Shown: one piece after another, positions 8,530-16,729 of the stretch
How positions within the stretch are numbered: position 1 is the first letter of the stretch
Layout: the number at the start of each line of letters is the position of its first letter
NCBI RefSeq assembly: GCF_002585305.1
Contig: NZ_NUNF01000078.1
Span: 1-64,000 of the forward strand
Source: Bacillus sp. AFS037270
Lineage (GTDB): Bacteria > Bacillota > Bacilli > Bacillales_B > DSM-18226
Reading direction: 5' to 3'
DNA: 64,000 bases
Position numbers and translations under genes: made by a program
Notes under the pieces: model-generated
The model's input: only the letters and a program-made list of their open reading frames with translations
Told to the model about the DNA's origin: nothing
The model's database searches: none

Positions 8530-9477
8530 ATGCATAAAAATCCACACTTTTTTTCCCATCTTGCCCACGTTGAAATAATTAGTCCAAAGCTAGAAGAATC
8601 AGCCAATTTCTTTAAAAATATCATTGGTTTAGAAGAGTCAGGTAGAAGTGGAAATTCCGTTTATTTTCGTGCATGGGGGGAGCATTACCATCACAGCTTG
8701 AAAATAACCGAAGGAACAGAACCGGGTCTTGGTCATATTGGCTGGCGTGCTGATAGCCCGGCAGCACTTGAAGAAGCTGCTGCACATATTGAAAAACTTG
8801 GACAAGGAATCGGCTGGATTGAAGGGGATCTGGGACATGGCAGAGCCTATCAATTCACTTCTCCCGATGGTCATTTAGAAGAGATTTTTTGGGATGTTAA
8901 ATTATATGAAGCACCAGATCAACTTCGGAGCAAATGGAAAAACCGTCCGCAAAAAAATCCAGGACGCGGTATATCTCCTCGCCGAATCGATCACATCACT
9001 CTTTTTAGTAATGACGTAACAAAAGACCGCGAATTCTATCAAAATATTGGCTTCCGCTATAACGAAGGTATCTTTTTAAATGCCAATGAACCCGGCAGCC
9101 CGGAAATCGGTGCATGGTTATCTGTCACCAACCTTTCGCATGATATCGCCTTTTTAAAGAACCATAGTGGCAAACCAGGTGGATTCAATCATGTTTGTTA
9201 CGCGGTTGAAAGCAGGGAAGAAGTTCTGTTAGCAGCCGACCATATCCTCGAAAGTGGATACGAATTAGCCATGGGCGGGCCAACACGGCATGCGCTTGCA
9301 GAAGGATTTTTCTTTTATGTAGATGAGCCAGGCGGCAATCGGTTTGAATTATATGCAGGAGCACATCTTGTTTTTGCGCCAGATTTTGGTCCATACAGAT
9401 GGAGTCTTTCTGAAAATCCAAATGATGCTTGGGGGCGTGAAATGCCTTGGGATGCATCAGGAAAAGTCATTAAATAA
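8530..9477 (+). CDS. type I extradiol ring-cleavage dioxygenase (VOC superfamily)
   Basis: Opens a catechol-type ring next to the diol using O2 and Fe(II) (or Mn(II)); cytoplasmic. Start: ATG 8530 after TTGGAGGAAT; a TTG five codons earlier lies inside that site. The 315 residues form two tandem vicinal-oxygen-chelate modules (about 8-125 and 150-285). The metal triad of the second module is intact: H155 (RRIDHITL), H221 (GFNHVCYAV) and E273 (NRFELYAG). The length and the two-module design match catechol 2,3-dioxygenase/BphC relatives. The exact substrate cannot be named. First gene of a six-gene operon with a ring hydroxylase and a C-C hydrolase-like protein, which supports a meta-cleavage pathway. 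Confidence 0.9.
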   Translation: MHKNPHFFSHLAHVEIISPKLEESANFFKNIIGLEESGRSGNSVYFRAWGEHYHHSLKITEGTEPGLGHIGWRADSPAALEEAAAHIEKLGQGIGWIEGDLGHGRAYQFTSPDGHLEEIFWDVKLYEAPDQLRSKWKNRPQKNPGRGISPRRIDHITLFSNDVTKDREFYQNIGFRYNEGIFLNANEPGSPEIGAWLSVTNLSHDIAFLKNHSGKPGGFNHVCYAVESREEVLLAADHILESGYELAMGGPTRHALAEGFFFYVDEPGGNRFELYAGAHLVFAPDFGPYRWSLSENPNDAWGREMPWDASGKVIK

Positions 9478-9506
9478 TCAATTAAACAACAGGGGGACTT
9501 ATCAAA

Positions 9507-10613
9507 ATGTGGCATTTCTTTCCAGAAAATTATATGTGGTCTTATCAAATAGTAAGAATGATCAGCCAATCTTATTTTGGCGGTGGTGAAGTAAATGAAA
9601 TCTTAGATGCAGCCAGCCGTATGAAGTTAGGAGATTATGAGAGTTTCCATCACGAATGGATGAGACTAGGAAATAAATCATTAACAACAGCTAATGATGC
9701 AATGGACAAGGGATTTAAAGAAACGGCACGGTCCGGCTATTTACGGTCAGCTAACTACTTTCGTACGGCAGAATTTTTCCTTCAGCCTGACGATGAGCGT
9801 AAACTGCCAACCTATTTAAAAGGGGTAGAATCATTCAGAAAAGGCGGGGAGCTGTTAGCCTCACCGCCAAAGGCTGTTAACATTCCCTTTGAACATGCTG
9901 TTCTGCCAGGGTATTATTTTGAAGCACCAGGTCAAAGTAAGGGACCATTGATAGTGATGTTTGGCGGTTTAGATTCAACTGCAGAGGAATTATATTATGG
10001 GCCTGCGCAGCTATTAAATGAACGTGGTATTTCGCTTATTGCACTAGACGGTCCTGGCCAAGGGGGAGCATTACGAATCCATCACATACATTCCCGTCAT
10101 GATTACAATACAGCTGGAACAGCGGCATATGAGTGGGCGGTTGAAAATCTAGATGTCGATCCCGGCCGTATTGGGGTTATGGCTGTATCGATGGGAGGTT
10201 ATATGGCAGCAAGATGTGCAGCATTCGAGCCGAGGTTTAAAGCTTGTGCGATCTGGGGAGCCGTTTATGATTACAACGATGTTTGGGCAAAACGCCCGGA
10301 TAACCATCCATTAGCAAAGATTCTTCAGCATATCTTTGGGGTTGAAGACATGCCTGCTGCAAGGGCAAAGCTTGAGCACTATAATTTACGCGGTGTGGCA
10401 GAAAAAATTCAAATGCCAACTTACATTGTACATGGCGAAGATGATCGACAAAATACAGTGGATAACGCCTATAATGTTTATAATGACCTTACTTGCCCAC
10501 GCTGGTTAAAGATTATTCCGACCAGCAGCACAGGTTCATCTCATTGTCAGGTCGATAATATCACAGTGACCTACGAAATGTATGACTGGTTAAAAGACCA
10601 GTTATTGAAGTAG
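9507..10613 (+). CDS. alpha/beta hydrolase, C-C bond hydrolase-like (DHPON hydrolase family)
   Basis: A 368-residue serine hydrolase with a helical N-terminal domain (about 1-125) before the alpha/beta fold. This layout is known from 2,6-dihydroxypseudooxynicotine hydrolase, which cleaves a C-C bond beside an aromatic ring, and from FrsA-like esterases. The likely triad is S228 (AVSMGGY), D312 or D313 (HGEDDRQN) and H346 (GSSHCQVD). The start is an ATG after AGGGGGAC, 30 bases after the dioxygenase stop. Operon position just after the ring-opening enzyme suggests hydrolysis of the ring-fission product; this is inference, and an ester or amide substrate is also possible. Confidence 0.82.
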   Translation: MWHFFPENYMWSYQIVRMISQSYFGGGEVNEILDAASRMKLGDYESFHHEWMRLGNKSLTTANDAMDKGFKETARSGYLRSANYFRTAEFFLQPDDERKLPTYLKGVESFRKGGELLASPPKAVNIPFEHAVLPGYYFEAPGQSKGPLIVMFGGLDSTAEELYYGPAQLLNERGISLIALDGPGQGGALRIHHIHSRHDYNTAGTAAYEWAVENLDVDPGRIGVMAVSMGGYMAARCAAFEPRFKACAIWGAVYDYNDVWAKRPDNHPLAKILQHIFGVEDMPAARAKLEHYNLRGVAEKIQMPTYIVHGEDDRQNTVDNAYNVYNDLTCPRWLKIIPTSSTGSSHCQVDNITVTYEMYDWLKDQLLK

Positions 10614-10628
10614 TCCGGAGGTGGAGTC

Positions 10629-11537
10629 ATGAAGTTCGTTACTTTTTATAATCAGGATGGCCAGATGCGTGCAGGGTGGCTGGATGGTGATAGAGTGATA
10701 GATATGAAGATTGCTTCCAAAGGTGAATTACCTGATAATATGGCAGAGTTTATCAAAAATAACGAAAAATATATGAAAAATGTAAAAACGTTAAGCGGTT
10801 CAACGAATCTTCCATCCTATTCGCTCGAAGAAATACGTTTAACTGCGCCATTGCCGAACCCTGTAACCTTCCGAGACTTTGTTGCTTTTGAGACACATGT
10901 CAAAAATGCAACAAAACGCTCAGGGGATACAGTTGCACCAGAGTGGTATGAAATGCCCATCTTTTATTTCTCCAATCCCAATGCTATGAAAGGACCTGGA
11001 GAGGAGGTAAAACGCCCAGCTAAATGTATCCGACTTGATTATGAACTTGAGCTAGCTTGTATTATTGGGAAAGAAGGAAGAAATATCAAGTCAGACGAAG
11101 CAGAGGAATATATCTTCGGATATACGATTTTAAATGATTGGTCGGCGCGGGATATCCAAATGAAAGAAATGAAGGTACTTTTGGGCCCAGCAAAAGGAAA
11201 GGATTTTGCAACATCAATCGGTCCTTACCTTTTAACAAAGAATGAATTAGAACCTTATAAATCAACTGGCAGGTTCGATTTAGAAATGACTGCGGCCGTA
11301 AATGGTGAAGTTCTGTCCCGGGGGAACTTTAAGGATATTTATTACACATTTGGTGACATGATTGAGCGTGCTTCAGAGGAAGTGACTTTATATCCCGGAG
11401 ATATCATTGGCTCTGGTACAGTCGGCTTCGGCTGCATCATGGAACTCGGAACCGAGGTTCACCGCTGGCTTGAGCCTGGGGATGAAGTAGAATTAAAGAT
11501 TACAGGCCTTGGCACATTGAAAAATAGAATTATTTAA
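10629..11537 (+). CDS. fumarylacetoacetate hydrolase family protein
   Basis: A 302-residue FAH-superfamily enzyme; members hydrate, hydrolyse or decarboxylate oxo-acids from aromatic ring breakdown. The divalent-metal ligands are visible as E139 and E141 (LDYELELACIIG) and D170 (ILNDWSARD). The N-terminal FAH_N-like strand region covers residues 1-70. A strong GGAGGTGGAG site precedes the ATG, 15 bases after the hydrolase gene. In this operon it would act on a 2-oxo-pent-4-enoate-like or acylpyruvate intermediate; which of the FAH reactions applies cannot be told from sequence. Confidence 0.9.
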   Translation: MKFVTFYNQDGQMRAGWLDGDRVIDMKIASKGELPDNMAEFIKNNEKYMKNVKTLSGSTNLPSYSLEEIRLTAPLPNPVTFRDFVAFETHVKNATKRSGDTVAPEWYEMPIFYFSNPNAMKGPGEEVKRPAKCIRLDYELELACIIGKEGRNIKSDEAEEYIFGYTILNDWSARDIQMKEMKVLLGPAKGKDFATSIGPYLLTKNELEPYKSTGRFDLEMTAAVNGEVLSRGNFKDIYYTFGDMIERASEEVTLYPGDIIGSGTVGFGCIMELGTEVHRWLEPGDEVELKITGLGTLKNRII

Positions 11538-11562
11538 GGAATATGAACGGAGAGGAACTTTT

Positions 11563-12318
11563 ATGGCTAGAATTGTTGACCTAAGTGTTTCAATTGAAGA
11601 GGATTTAAAAGATCCTCTTCCGTTTTCGATTCGCTTTGAAACACATGAAGAAGGTGCCGATTTTGGGGCTAAACTTGTCGGTGTATCCCCGGATGATTTT
11701 CCTGAGCGGAAAGGTCTTGCTGGGGAGTTTCTGACCTTGACGAGCCATGCTGGTACCCATGTAGATGCACCATGGCATTATTGGCCGACATCAGAAGGGA
11801 AACCGGCTCGAACCATTGATGAAATGCCGCTGGAATGGTTTTTTAATGATGGAGTGGTACTGGACTTTACTGACAAACCAGCAGGTTATTCTTTGACAGT
11901 TGAAGATATTCAGGGAAAACTTGAACAAATGGACTATGAGTTAAAGCCGTTCGATATTGTTATGATCCGCTGTGATGCCGATAAAAGAAGATATCAGCCT
12001 AATTATAGTGAAATTCATGTCGGGGTTTCGGCGGAGGCTACTCTTTGGCTGATTGACCAAGGGATAAAGGTGATGGGTACGGACGGATGGGGTTGGGATA
12101 CGCCGTTATCCATACAAGCAGAGGATTATAAACAAAACCCGCGTCCTGGTGTACTCTGGGCAGCGCATTTTGTGGGAAGAGAAAAAGAGTATTGCCAAAT
12201 TGAAAAACTAGCAAATTTGGATCAATTACCGCCGTTTGGATTCAAAGTATCAGTTTTTCCGGTCAAAATAAAAGGCGGGAGCGCAGGATGGACTCGGGCT
12301 GTGGCGATTATAGATTAA
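11563..12318 (+). CDS. cyclase family protein (KynB/isatin hydrolase-like metal amidohydrolase)
   Basis: A 251-residue member of the cyclase family (PF04199), metal-dependent hydrolases such as kynurenine formamidase and isatin hydrolase. The metal motif HxGTHxDxPxH is intact: H62, H66, D68 and H72 in TSHAGTHVDAPWHYW. The start follows CGGAGAGG. It lies 25 bases after the FAH gene. Its presence hints that a pathway intermediate is a lactone, amide or cyclic imide that needs opening. It is not a tryptophan-pathway gene by context. Confidence 0.88.
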   Translation: MARIVDLSVSIEEDLKDPLPFSIRFETHEEGADFGAKLVGVSPDDFPERKGLAGEFLTLTSHAGTHVDAPWHYWPTSEGKPARTIDEMPLEWFFNDGVVLDFTDKPAGYSLTVEDIQGKLEQMDYELKPFDIVMIRCDADKRRYQPNYSEIHVGVSAEATLWLIDQGIKVMGTDGWGWDTPLSIQAEDYKQNPRPGVLWAAHFVGREKEYCQIEKLANLDQLPPFGFKVSVFPVKIKGGSAGWTRAVAIID

Positions 12319-12340
12319 AAGGGAATGAGGGGTGTTTAAA

Positions 12341-13498
12341 ATGACAAATCAATTGGTTAAAAAAGTACTCATTGTTGGCGGTGGAATTAGTGGTTTAGCA
12401 GCAGCCGCTGCCCTTCACAAAATTGGAATTGACGCGGAAATAGTGGAAAAGGAACTGGAATGGAATGTATATGGTGTTGGGATTATTCAGCCCCCAAATG
12501 CTCTTAGGGCCCTAAATGAAATTGGCTTGGCTGATGCATGTATGAAACAGGGGTATTCTTATCCAGGCTTCGATTATTACACAGGGCAGGGACATTTTAT
12601 GTTCCAAGGAGACTCGCCTACCATAGAAGGATATCCGGGCGTTAACGGAATCTCCAGAAGGAAACTTCATGATTTTCTCTTAGAGGCCGTTGAAAAAATC
12701 AGTACAAAAATATATATGGGTTCAACGGTTAATAGGATTGAAAATATCTCAAATGGTGTGAAGGTGGAGTTAAGTAACGGGATTTCAGCAGTTTATGACT
12801 TGGTCATTGGGGCGGATGGTGCTAACTCAAAAGTTCGAAAATTATTGTTCGGGGATATTGTCCAAAAATATAGCGGTCAAGGAGTATGGCGTTATACCCT
12901 GCCACGTCCGAAAGAAGTCGACCGAGGGCTGTTTTATTACGGTCAAAAAGCAAAAGCAGGCTTGGTTCCTATGTCAGAAGATGAAATGTATTTGCTTGTC
13001 ACTACGCATGAACCAGGTAATCCGAGGTTTCCGAATGACCAACTCCATGTGTTATTAAAAGAGAGACTGACTGAATTCGGAGGTGCGATTGCAGATGCGG
13101 CTAATCAAATTACCGATCCTATGCAAGTGGTTTATCGCCCGATATTTACGCATATGCTGCCAAAACCGTGGTATAAAGGAAATGTTTTGCTTGTCGGTGA
13201 TGCTGCACATGGTACAGCCCCACATCTTGGACAAGGTGCTTCCATCGCAATCGAAGATGTGATTGTTTTGGCTGACATTCTAAAGAATAACCTCGAAGTT
13301 GCAGAAGCGTTTAAGATTTTCATGGAAAAACGGTATGAACGCTGCAGGCTCATCGTTGACAATTCAGACCAGTTGGTTGAATGGGAATTGCTTACTTGGA
13401 GCGGTCAAATGAAAGAGGATGTAAATATCGGTAAGTTTGTATATGAAACACTAGCAAAAATGAATGAACCATTTCTATCAGAAGTAAACACACTATAG
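12341..13498 (+). CDS. FAD-dependent aromatic ring hydroxylase
   Basis: Class A flavoprotein monooxygenase of 385 residues that adds one hydroxyl to a phenolic or N-heteroaromatic ring using NAD(P)H. Start: ATG 12341 after GAGGGGTG; the GTG three codons upstream overlaps that site. Motifs are GGGISG for the FAD ADP moiety at 13-18, IGADGANSKVR (the DG motif), and LVGDAAHGTAPHLGQGASIAIED (the GD motif contacting the ribityl chain). It resembles 3-hydroxybenzoate 6-hydroxylase, salicylate hydroxylase and 2,6-dihydroxypyridine 3-monooxygenase in layout. It probably makes the diol that the extradiol enzyme opens. Confidence 0.9.
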   Translation: MTNQLVKKVLIVGGGISGLAAAAALHKIGIDAEIVEKELEWNVYGVGIIQPPNALRALNEIGLADACMKQGYSYPGFDYYTGQGHFMFQGDSPTIEGYPGVNGISRRKLHDFLLEAVEKISTKIYMGSTVNRIENISNGVKVELSNGISAVYDLVIGADGANSKVRKLLFGDIVQKYSGQGVWRYTLPRPKEVDRGLFYYGQKAKAGLVPMSEDEMYLLVTTHEPGNPRFPNDQLHVLLKERLTEFGGAIADAANQITDPMQVVYRPIFTHMLPKPWYKGNVLLVGDAAHGTAPHLGQGASIAIEDVIVLADILKNNLEVAEAFKIFMEKRYERCRLIVDNSDQLVEWELLTWSGQMKEDVNIGKFVYETLAKMNEPFLSEVNTL

Positions 13499-13501
13499 AC
13501 T

Positions 13502-13525
13502 AACGTATATATCTTTGTATACGTT
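13502..13525 (+). promoter_or_regulatory. perfect 8-bp inverted repeat between monooxygenase and transporter genes
   Basis: AACGTATA (13502-13509) and TATACGTT (13518-13525) are perfect inverted arms around an eight-base centre. No T-run follows, so an operator for a LysR- or GntR-like regulator, or an mRNA processing hairpin, fits better than a terminator. Confidence 0.5.
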
Positions 13526-13571
13526 TCCACTTCAAAGTAAAGCTTGAGTATTTATTGAAGGGGGCAATTGG

Positions 13572-14825
13572 ATGGCAAAAAAGAAAGGGTTTTTTCAATA
13601 TGAAAATTTTCTTGTAATCTCCATGTTTTTAGTTGTAGGTCTCGTATTCTTAGACCGATTAAGTTTGGGGTTTATCTTTCCGAAAATTGCTCCTGAATTG
13701 GGATTGTCCAATACACAGTTAGGAATAACTGTGTCAGTAACAGGAGTGTTTTTTGGTCTGTCTACCTTAATCTTTGCCAGTCTCTCTGACTTTTTAGGAA
13801 AAAAGAAACCGATGCTTGTTATTTTTGTGTTTTTATTTTCAATTGCTACCTTATTATCAGGTGTCGTCGGTTCTTTTGCTACATTACTATTGGTAAGGGG
13901 AATAATGGGATTAGCGGAAGGGCCAGTCATGCCGCTGGTCCAATCGATTGTGATCCATGAGTCATCGGAAAAAAGAAGAGGCTTGAACATGGGGATCGTT
14001 CAAAGTTCTTCCTCTTTAATTGGAGGAACATTGGCACCTGTGATCACTGTAGCACTAGCTGCTTCTTTTGGATGGAGGTCTTCCTTTTATATCATTGCTA
14101 TTCCAGGAATACTAATGGGTCTAATCATATGGAAATTTTTAAAAGAACCAAAACCAAATATATCTCATCCTACTGTGGCATCAAATGTAAGGCCAACCAA
14201 AGCTGATTATATTAACGTTTTTAAAACGAGAAATATTTGGTTAAGTACGATCGTTGGTATTTGTAATATGATTTATATTTTAACGCTAACGGCTTTTCTA
14301 CCTACCATCTATGCCCAAACTACAAATTTTGGAGAAACTCAAATTGGCATGTTATTAGGTTTAATGGGTCTGATGATGTTTATTGGACAGTTTGGCGGTG
14401 CAGCGATATCAGACCGTGTGGGACGATTACCTGCAATAAAGATTTTTTCTTTTTTAGCTATATTCCTTCCTATAACGATAGCACTTTCTTACCACAACTT
14501 CGGGCTATTACTCATCTTTATTCTTGTTTTCTCCTTGGGAAATGGCTATCAGCCATTAATCATGAACATTATTCCTGCAGAGTCGGTTTCTAGGTCATTT
14601 TCAGCAACTGCGATAAGTTTCGTCATCTTAACAAGTGAAATCATTGGCGGTAGTTTCGGTCCAACTGTATCAGGAATACTAGCGGATCGCTTTGGATTAA
14701 TGGCTCCTTTATGGATAACGGCAGCTGCTGCTTTTATTGGTTTCCTTTGCACGTTTGGAATAAAAGAAACAGCACCTATTAAACTGAATCAATCGAGAAA
14801 TAAGGAGATCCAAGCTTCATTATAA
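13572..14825 (+). CDS. MFS transporter, likely aromatic acid uptake
   Basis: A 417-residue, 12-span major facilitator. The cytoplasmic loop motif after helix 2 (SLSDFLGKKKP) and its repeat in the second half (AISDRVGRLPA) are typical. Charged FLDRLSLGF in helix 1 resembles the anion-cation and aromatic-acid symporter subfamilies. The start follows GAAGGGGGC. It closes the aromatic operon, 73 bases after the monooxygenase and before a strong terminator, so uptake of the aromatic substrate is the natural guess. Export is not excluded. Confidence 0.85.
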   Translation: MAKKKGFFQYENFLVISMFLVVGLVFLDRLSLGFIFPKIAPELGLSNTQLGITVSVTGVFFGLSTLIFASLSDFLGKKKPMLVIFVFLFSIATLLSGVVGSFATLLLVRGIMGLAEGPVMPLVQSIVIHESSEKRRGLNMGIVQSSSSLIGGTLAPVITVALAASFGWRSSFYIIAIPGILMGLIIWKFLKEPKPNISHPTVASNVRPTKADYINVFKTRNIWLSTIVGICNMIYILTLTAFLPTIYAQTTNFGETQIGMLLGLMGLMMFIGQFGGAAISDRVGRLPAIKIFSFLAIFLPITIALSYHNFGLLLIFILVFSLGNGYQPLIMNIIPAESVSRSFSATAISFVILTSEIIGGSFGPTVSGILADRFGLMAPLWITAAAAFIGFLCTFGIKETAPIKLNQSRNKEIQASL

Positions 14826-14836
14826 ATAAGCAATGT

Positions 14837-14868
14837 AAAGGAAGGAGGTAAAACCTTCCTTTTTTTTA
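14837..14868 (+). terminator. terminator of the aromatic operon
   Basis: AAAGGAAGG/CCTTCCTTT stem with a long T-run. Confidence 0.88.
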
Positions 14869-15064
14869 TCATTATAATTTATGAATATTGAAACATAATT
14901 TAAAGCAGCTTCAGTATCAATCTTTTAATGGTTAAAAAATTGCATTACTTTTTTAATCTGAATAGTTACATATTAACTTCTAAAAGTGTAATTGGATAGA
15001 AAAGTATATGAAAGTAGGGCTAAAACAAAATTGTTTTACTGAAAATGAAAAGGTATATTTTTAA

Positions 15065-15091
15065 TAGATACTAAAAGTAAGCGTTTTATAT
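15065..15091 (+). promoter_or_regulatory. -10-like box and cre box before deglycosidase operon 1
   Basis: TAGATA at 15065-15070 is followed after exactly five bases by AGTAAGCGTTTTATAT (15076-15091), a cre-like box with the AAGCG core. The same five-base spacing between -10 and cre occurs at four other promoters of the island. The upstream AATCTA element seen in those is not clear here. The rest of 14870-15060 is AT-rich with no gene visible. Confidence 0.45.
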
Positions 15092-15128
15092 TAATAGTAA
15101 CACTAGAGTCAATAAGGAGTGAAAATAC

Positions 15129-15536
15129 ATGTTTGAACAGTACTTAGTCTGCGAAGATGGTTTTCGAAATGTTGTGGAAGACGGACAGGTAGCTGGCTTT
15201 GAAGTAAAACTGCGGATTCCTTATTATCGGGGAGTTGCATTGTCATTGATTAATAGCATCGATTTAGAGGTAGATGATATCTCATTTTCACACGATGATA
15301 TGGTTTTCTCTGTAGAAACCGGCAGCTTTCCATATCATGAATTATCAACCGTTATCAATAATCGCTGGGAATTCGGAGAAAAGGCAACATTGTTTATTAA
15401 GAAAACTGGTGGGTTGGAAGCGGGAACGCATAAAGTACATGCTGTCGTGAATTTACGTATTTCATATCTGCCATGGCCTAATATCGGTGATGATACCAAA
15501 CAAATTACACTTGAAGAAGATAGAATTTTAGCTTAG
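15129..15536 (+). CDS. C-glycoside deglycosidase beta-subunit-like protein 1 (DUF6379/CGDB)
   Basis: A small all-beta protein of 135 residues matching the beta subunit of C-glycoside deglycosidases, which packs on the TIM-barrel subunit and completes its active site. Shared marks with the other three copies in this window are GFEVKLRIPYYRG (23-35), a VDD/VDG strand, a charged WxFGEKAT strand near 81, and GGLEAGTHKVHA near 96. Start ATG after AAGGAGTG; the alpha gene begins 20 bases after its stop. Order beta-alpha. No signal peptide, so cytoplasmic. Confidence 0.82.
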   Translation: MFEQYLVCEDGFRNVVEDGQVAGFEVKLRIPYYRGVALSLINSIDLEVDDISFSHDDMVFSVETGSFPYHELSTVINNRWEFGEKATLFIKKTGGLEAGTHKVHAVVNLRISYLPWPNIGDDTKQITLEEDRILA

Positions 15537-15555
15537 GGACGAGGAGGTTATTAAG

Positions 15556-16545
15556 ATGAGCAAACAAGCAAACATTAAGCGCGGTGTATCCTTATATAGT
15601 TACCAGGAAGAATACTATACAAGAAAGTTAAGTTTAGAACAATGTATTGCTGAGGCGGCTAAATCTGGTGCTAAAGGAATTGAATTGCTACCGGAACAAA
15701 TGCTTAAAGGATTTCCTAAAGTAACAGATCAGTTTGTTGACCAGTGGTTTGGATGGATGGATCAATACGGGGTCGAACCGGCTGCTTATGACGCATTTTT
15801 AGATAATAAATTATTTCCTAATCGATTACTCACTCTTGAAGAAAACGTGGATATGATGGTTCGGGATCTAGAGATTGCAAATAAACTGGGCTTTAAAGTG
15901 TTAAGAACATTAGTATCGACTCCTCTGGAAGTGGTGAAAGAAAGTCTGCCATTTGCAGAACAGTATGGTGTGAAAATTGCTCTAGAAGTTCATGCGCCTT
16001 TTACCTTTGGTACACCATGGTTTGAGGAAAGAATGGAGTATATCATAAAGAGCGGAACTAAGTGGTTCGGAATTATGCCTGATTTAGGTATCTTTGTTAA
16101 ACGGATGGCCCCTGTTATAGAGCAAAGATATATTCGTGATGGAGCTACCCCCGATATAGTAAGGTTTGTTAGTGACAATTATGCCAACGGTGTAGATAAA
16201 CAAGAGACATTTGAAGAAGTAAAAAGAATGAAGAATGCAAATGAAAAAGATGTGGAATATGCAGAATTAGCTAAACACTTTGTTTATACTGATCCAAAAA
16301 TCCTTAAAGATTACATTCCATATATTATGCATGTTCATGGGAAATTTTATGAAGTAACCGAAAACTACGAGGAACCTAGCATACCATATAAAGAGATTAT
16401 TGATGTCTTAACCGAGGCTGGCTATGATGGGTATTTAGACAGTGAATATGAAGGAAACCGCCACATCCAAGACTTTATGGAAGTAGATAGTGTGGAGCAG
16501 GTTAGGCGTCATCAAGTGTTGTTAAGCAATCTAATAAATAAATAG
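15556..16545 (+). CDS. C-glycoside deglycosidase alpha-subunit-like TIM barrel 1
   Basis: A 329-residue TIM barrel of the sugar-phosphate isomerase/AP-endonuclease-2 fold. Partner with the preceding beta-type gene marks it as a C-glycoside deglycosidase alpha subunit, which breaks the sugar-aglycone C-C bond of a 3-oxo-C-glycoside by Mn-assisted beta-elimination. Likely metal and catalytic residues are E144 and H146 (ALEVHAP), D176 (IMPDLGIF), H261 (MHVHGKF) and E297 (LDSEYEG). N-terminal [13 protein letters not shown] is shared by all four copies. Start ATG after AGGAGG. An 85-residue stretch separates D176 from H261, as in copies 2 and 4 but not 3. Substrate unknown; a related isomerase role is the alternative. 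Confidence 0.82.
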   Translation: MSKQANIKRGVSLYSYQEEYYTRKLSLEQCIAEAAKSGAKGIELLPEQMLKGFPKVTDQFVDQWFGWMDQYGVEPAAYDAFLDNKLFPNRLLTLEENVDMMVRDLEIANKLGFKVLRTLVSTPLEVVKESLPFAEQYGVKIALEVHAPFTFGTPWFEERMEYIIKSGTKWFGIMPDLGIFVKRMAPVIEQRYIRDGATPDIVRFVSDNYANGVDKQETFEEVKRMKNANEKDVEYAELAKHFVYTDPKILKDYIPYIMHVHGKFYEVTENYEEPSIPYKEIIDVLTEAGYDGYLDSEYEGNRHIQDFMEVDSVEQVRRHQVLLSNLINK

Positions 16546-16552
16546 AATATTG

Positions 16553-16588
16553 ATAGGAACCCTATTAAATAAAAAATAAGGTTCCTAT
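16553..16588 (+). terminator. hairpin after deglycosidase operon 1
   Basis: ATAGGAACC/GGTTCCTAT nine-base stem around an 18-base AT-rich loop; the T-run is short, so termination may be partial. Confidence 0.55.
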
Positions 16589-16614
16589 TCCTATTTACCC
16601 GAGATCAAAATCAA

Positions 16615-16637
16615 CTGATTTAAATTTAATAAATCAG
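16615..16637 (+). promoter_or_regulatory. inverted repeat upstream of the AraC-GH39 gene
   Basis: CTGATTTA and TAAATCAG are perfect arms around seven bases, 93 bases before the start codon. It may be an autoregulatory operator or a weak terminator. Confidence 0.4.
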
Positions 16638-16729
16638 AAAAAAGTGTCGAATTAGATTCTTTCTGTGCTATATTTAGAAAATATAAAGCCATTTAAAATA
16701 TTGGTTTTGCTTTTTAAGAGGTGATTGAA

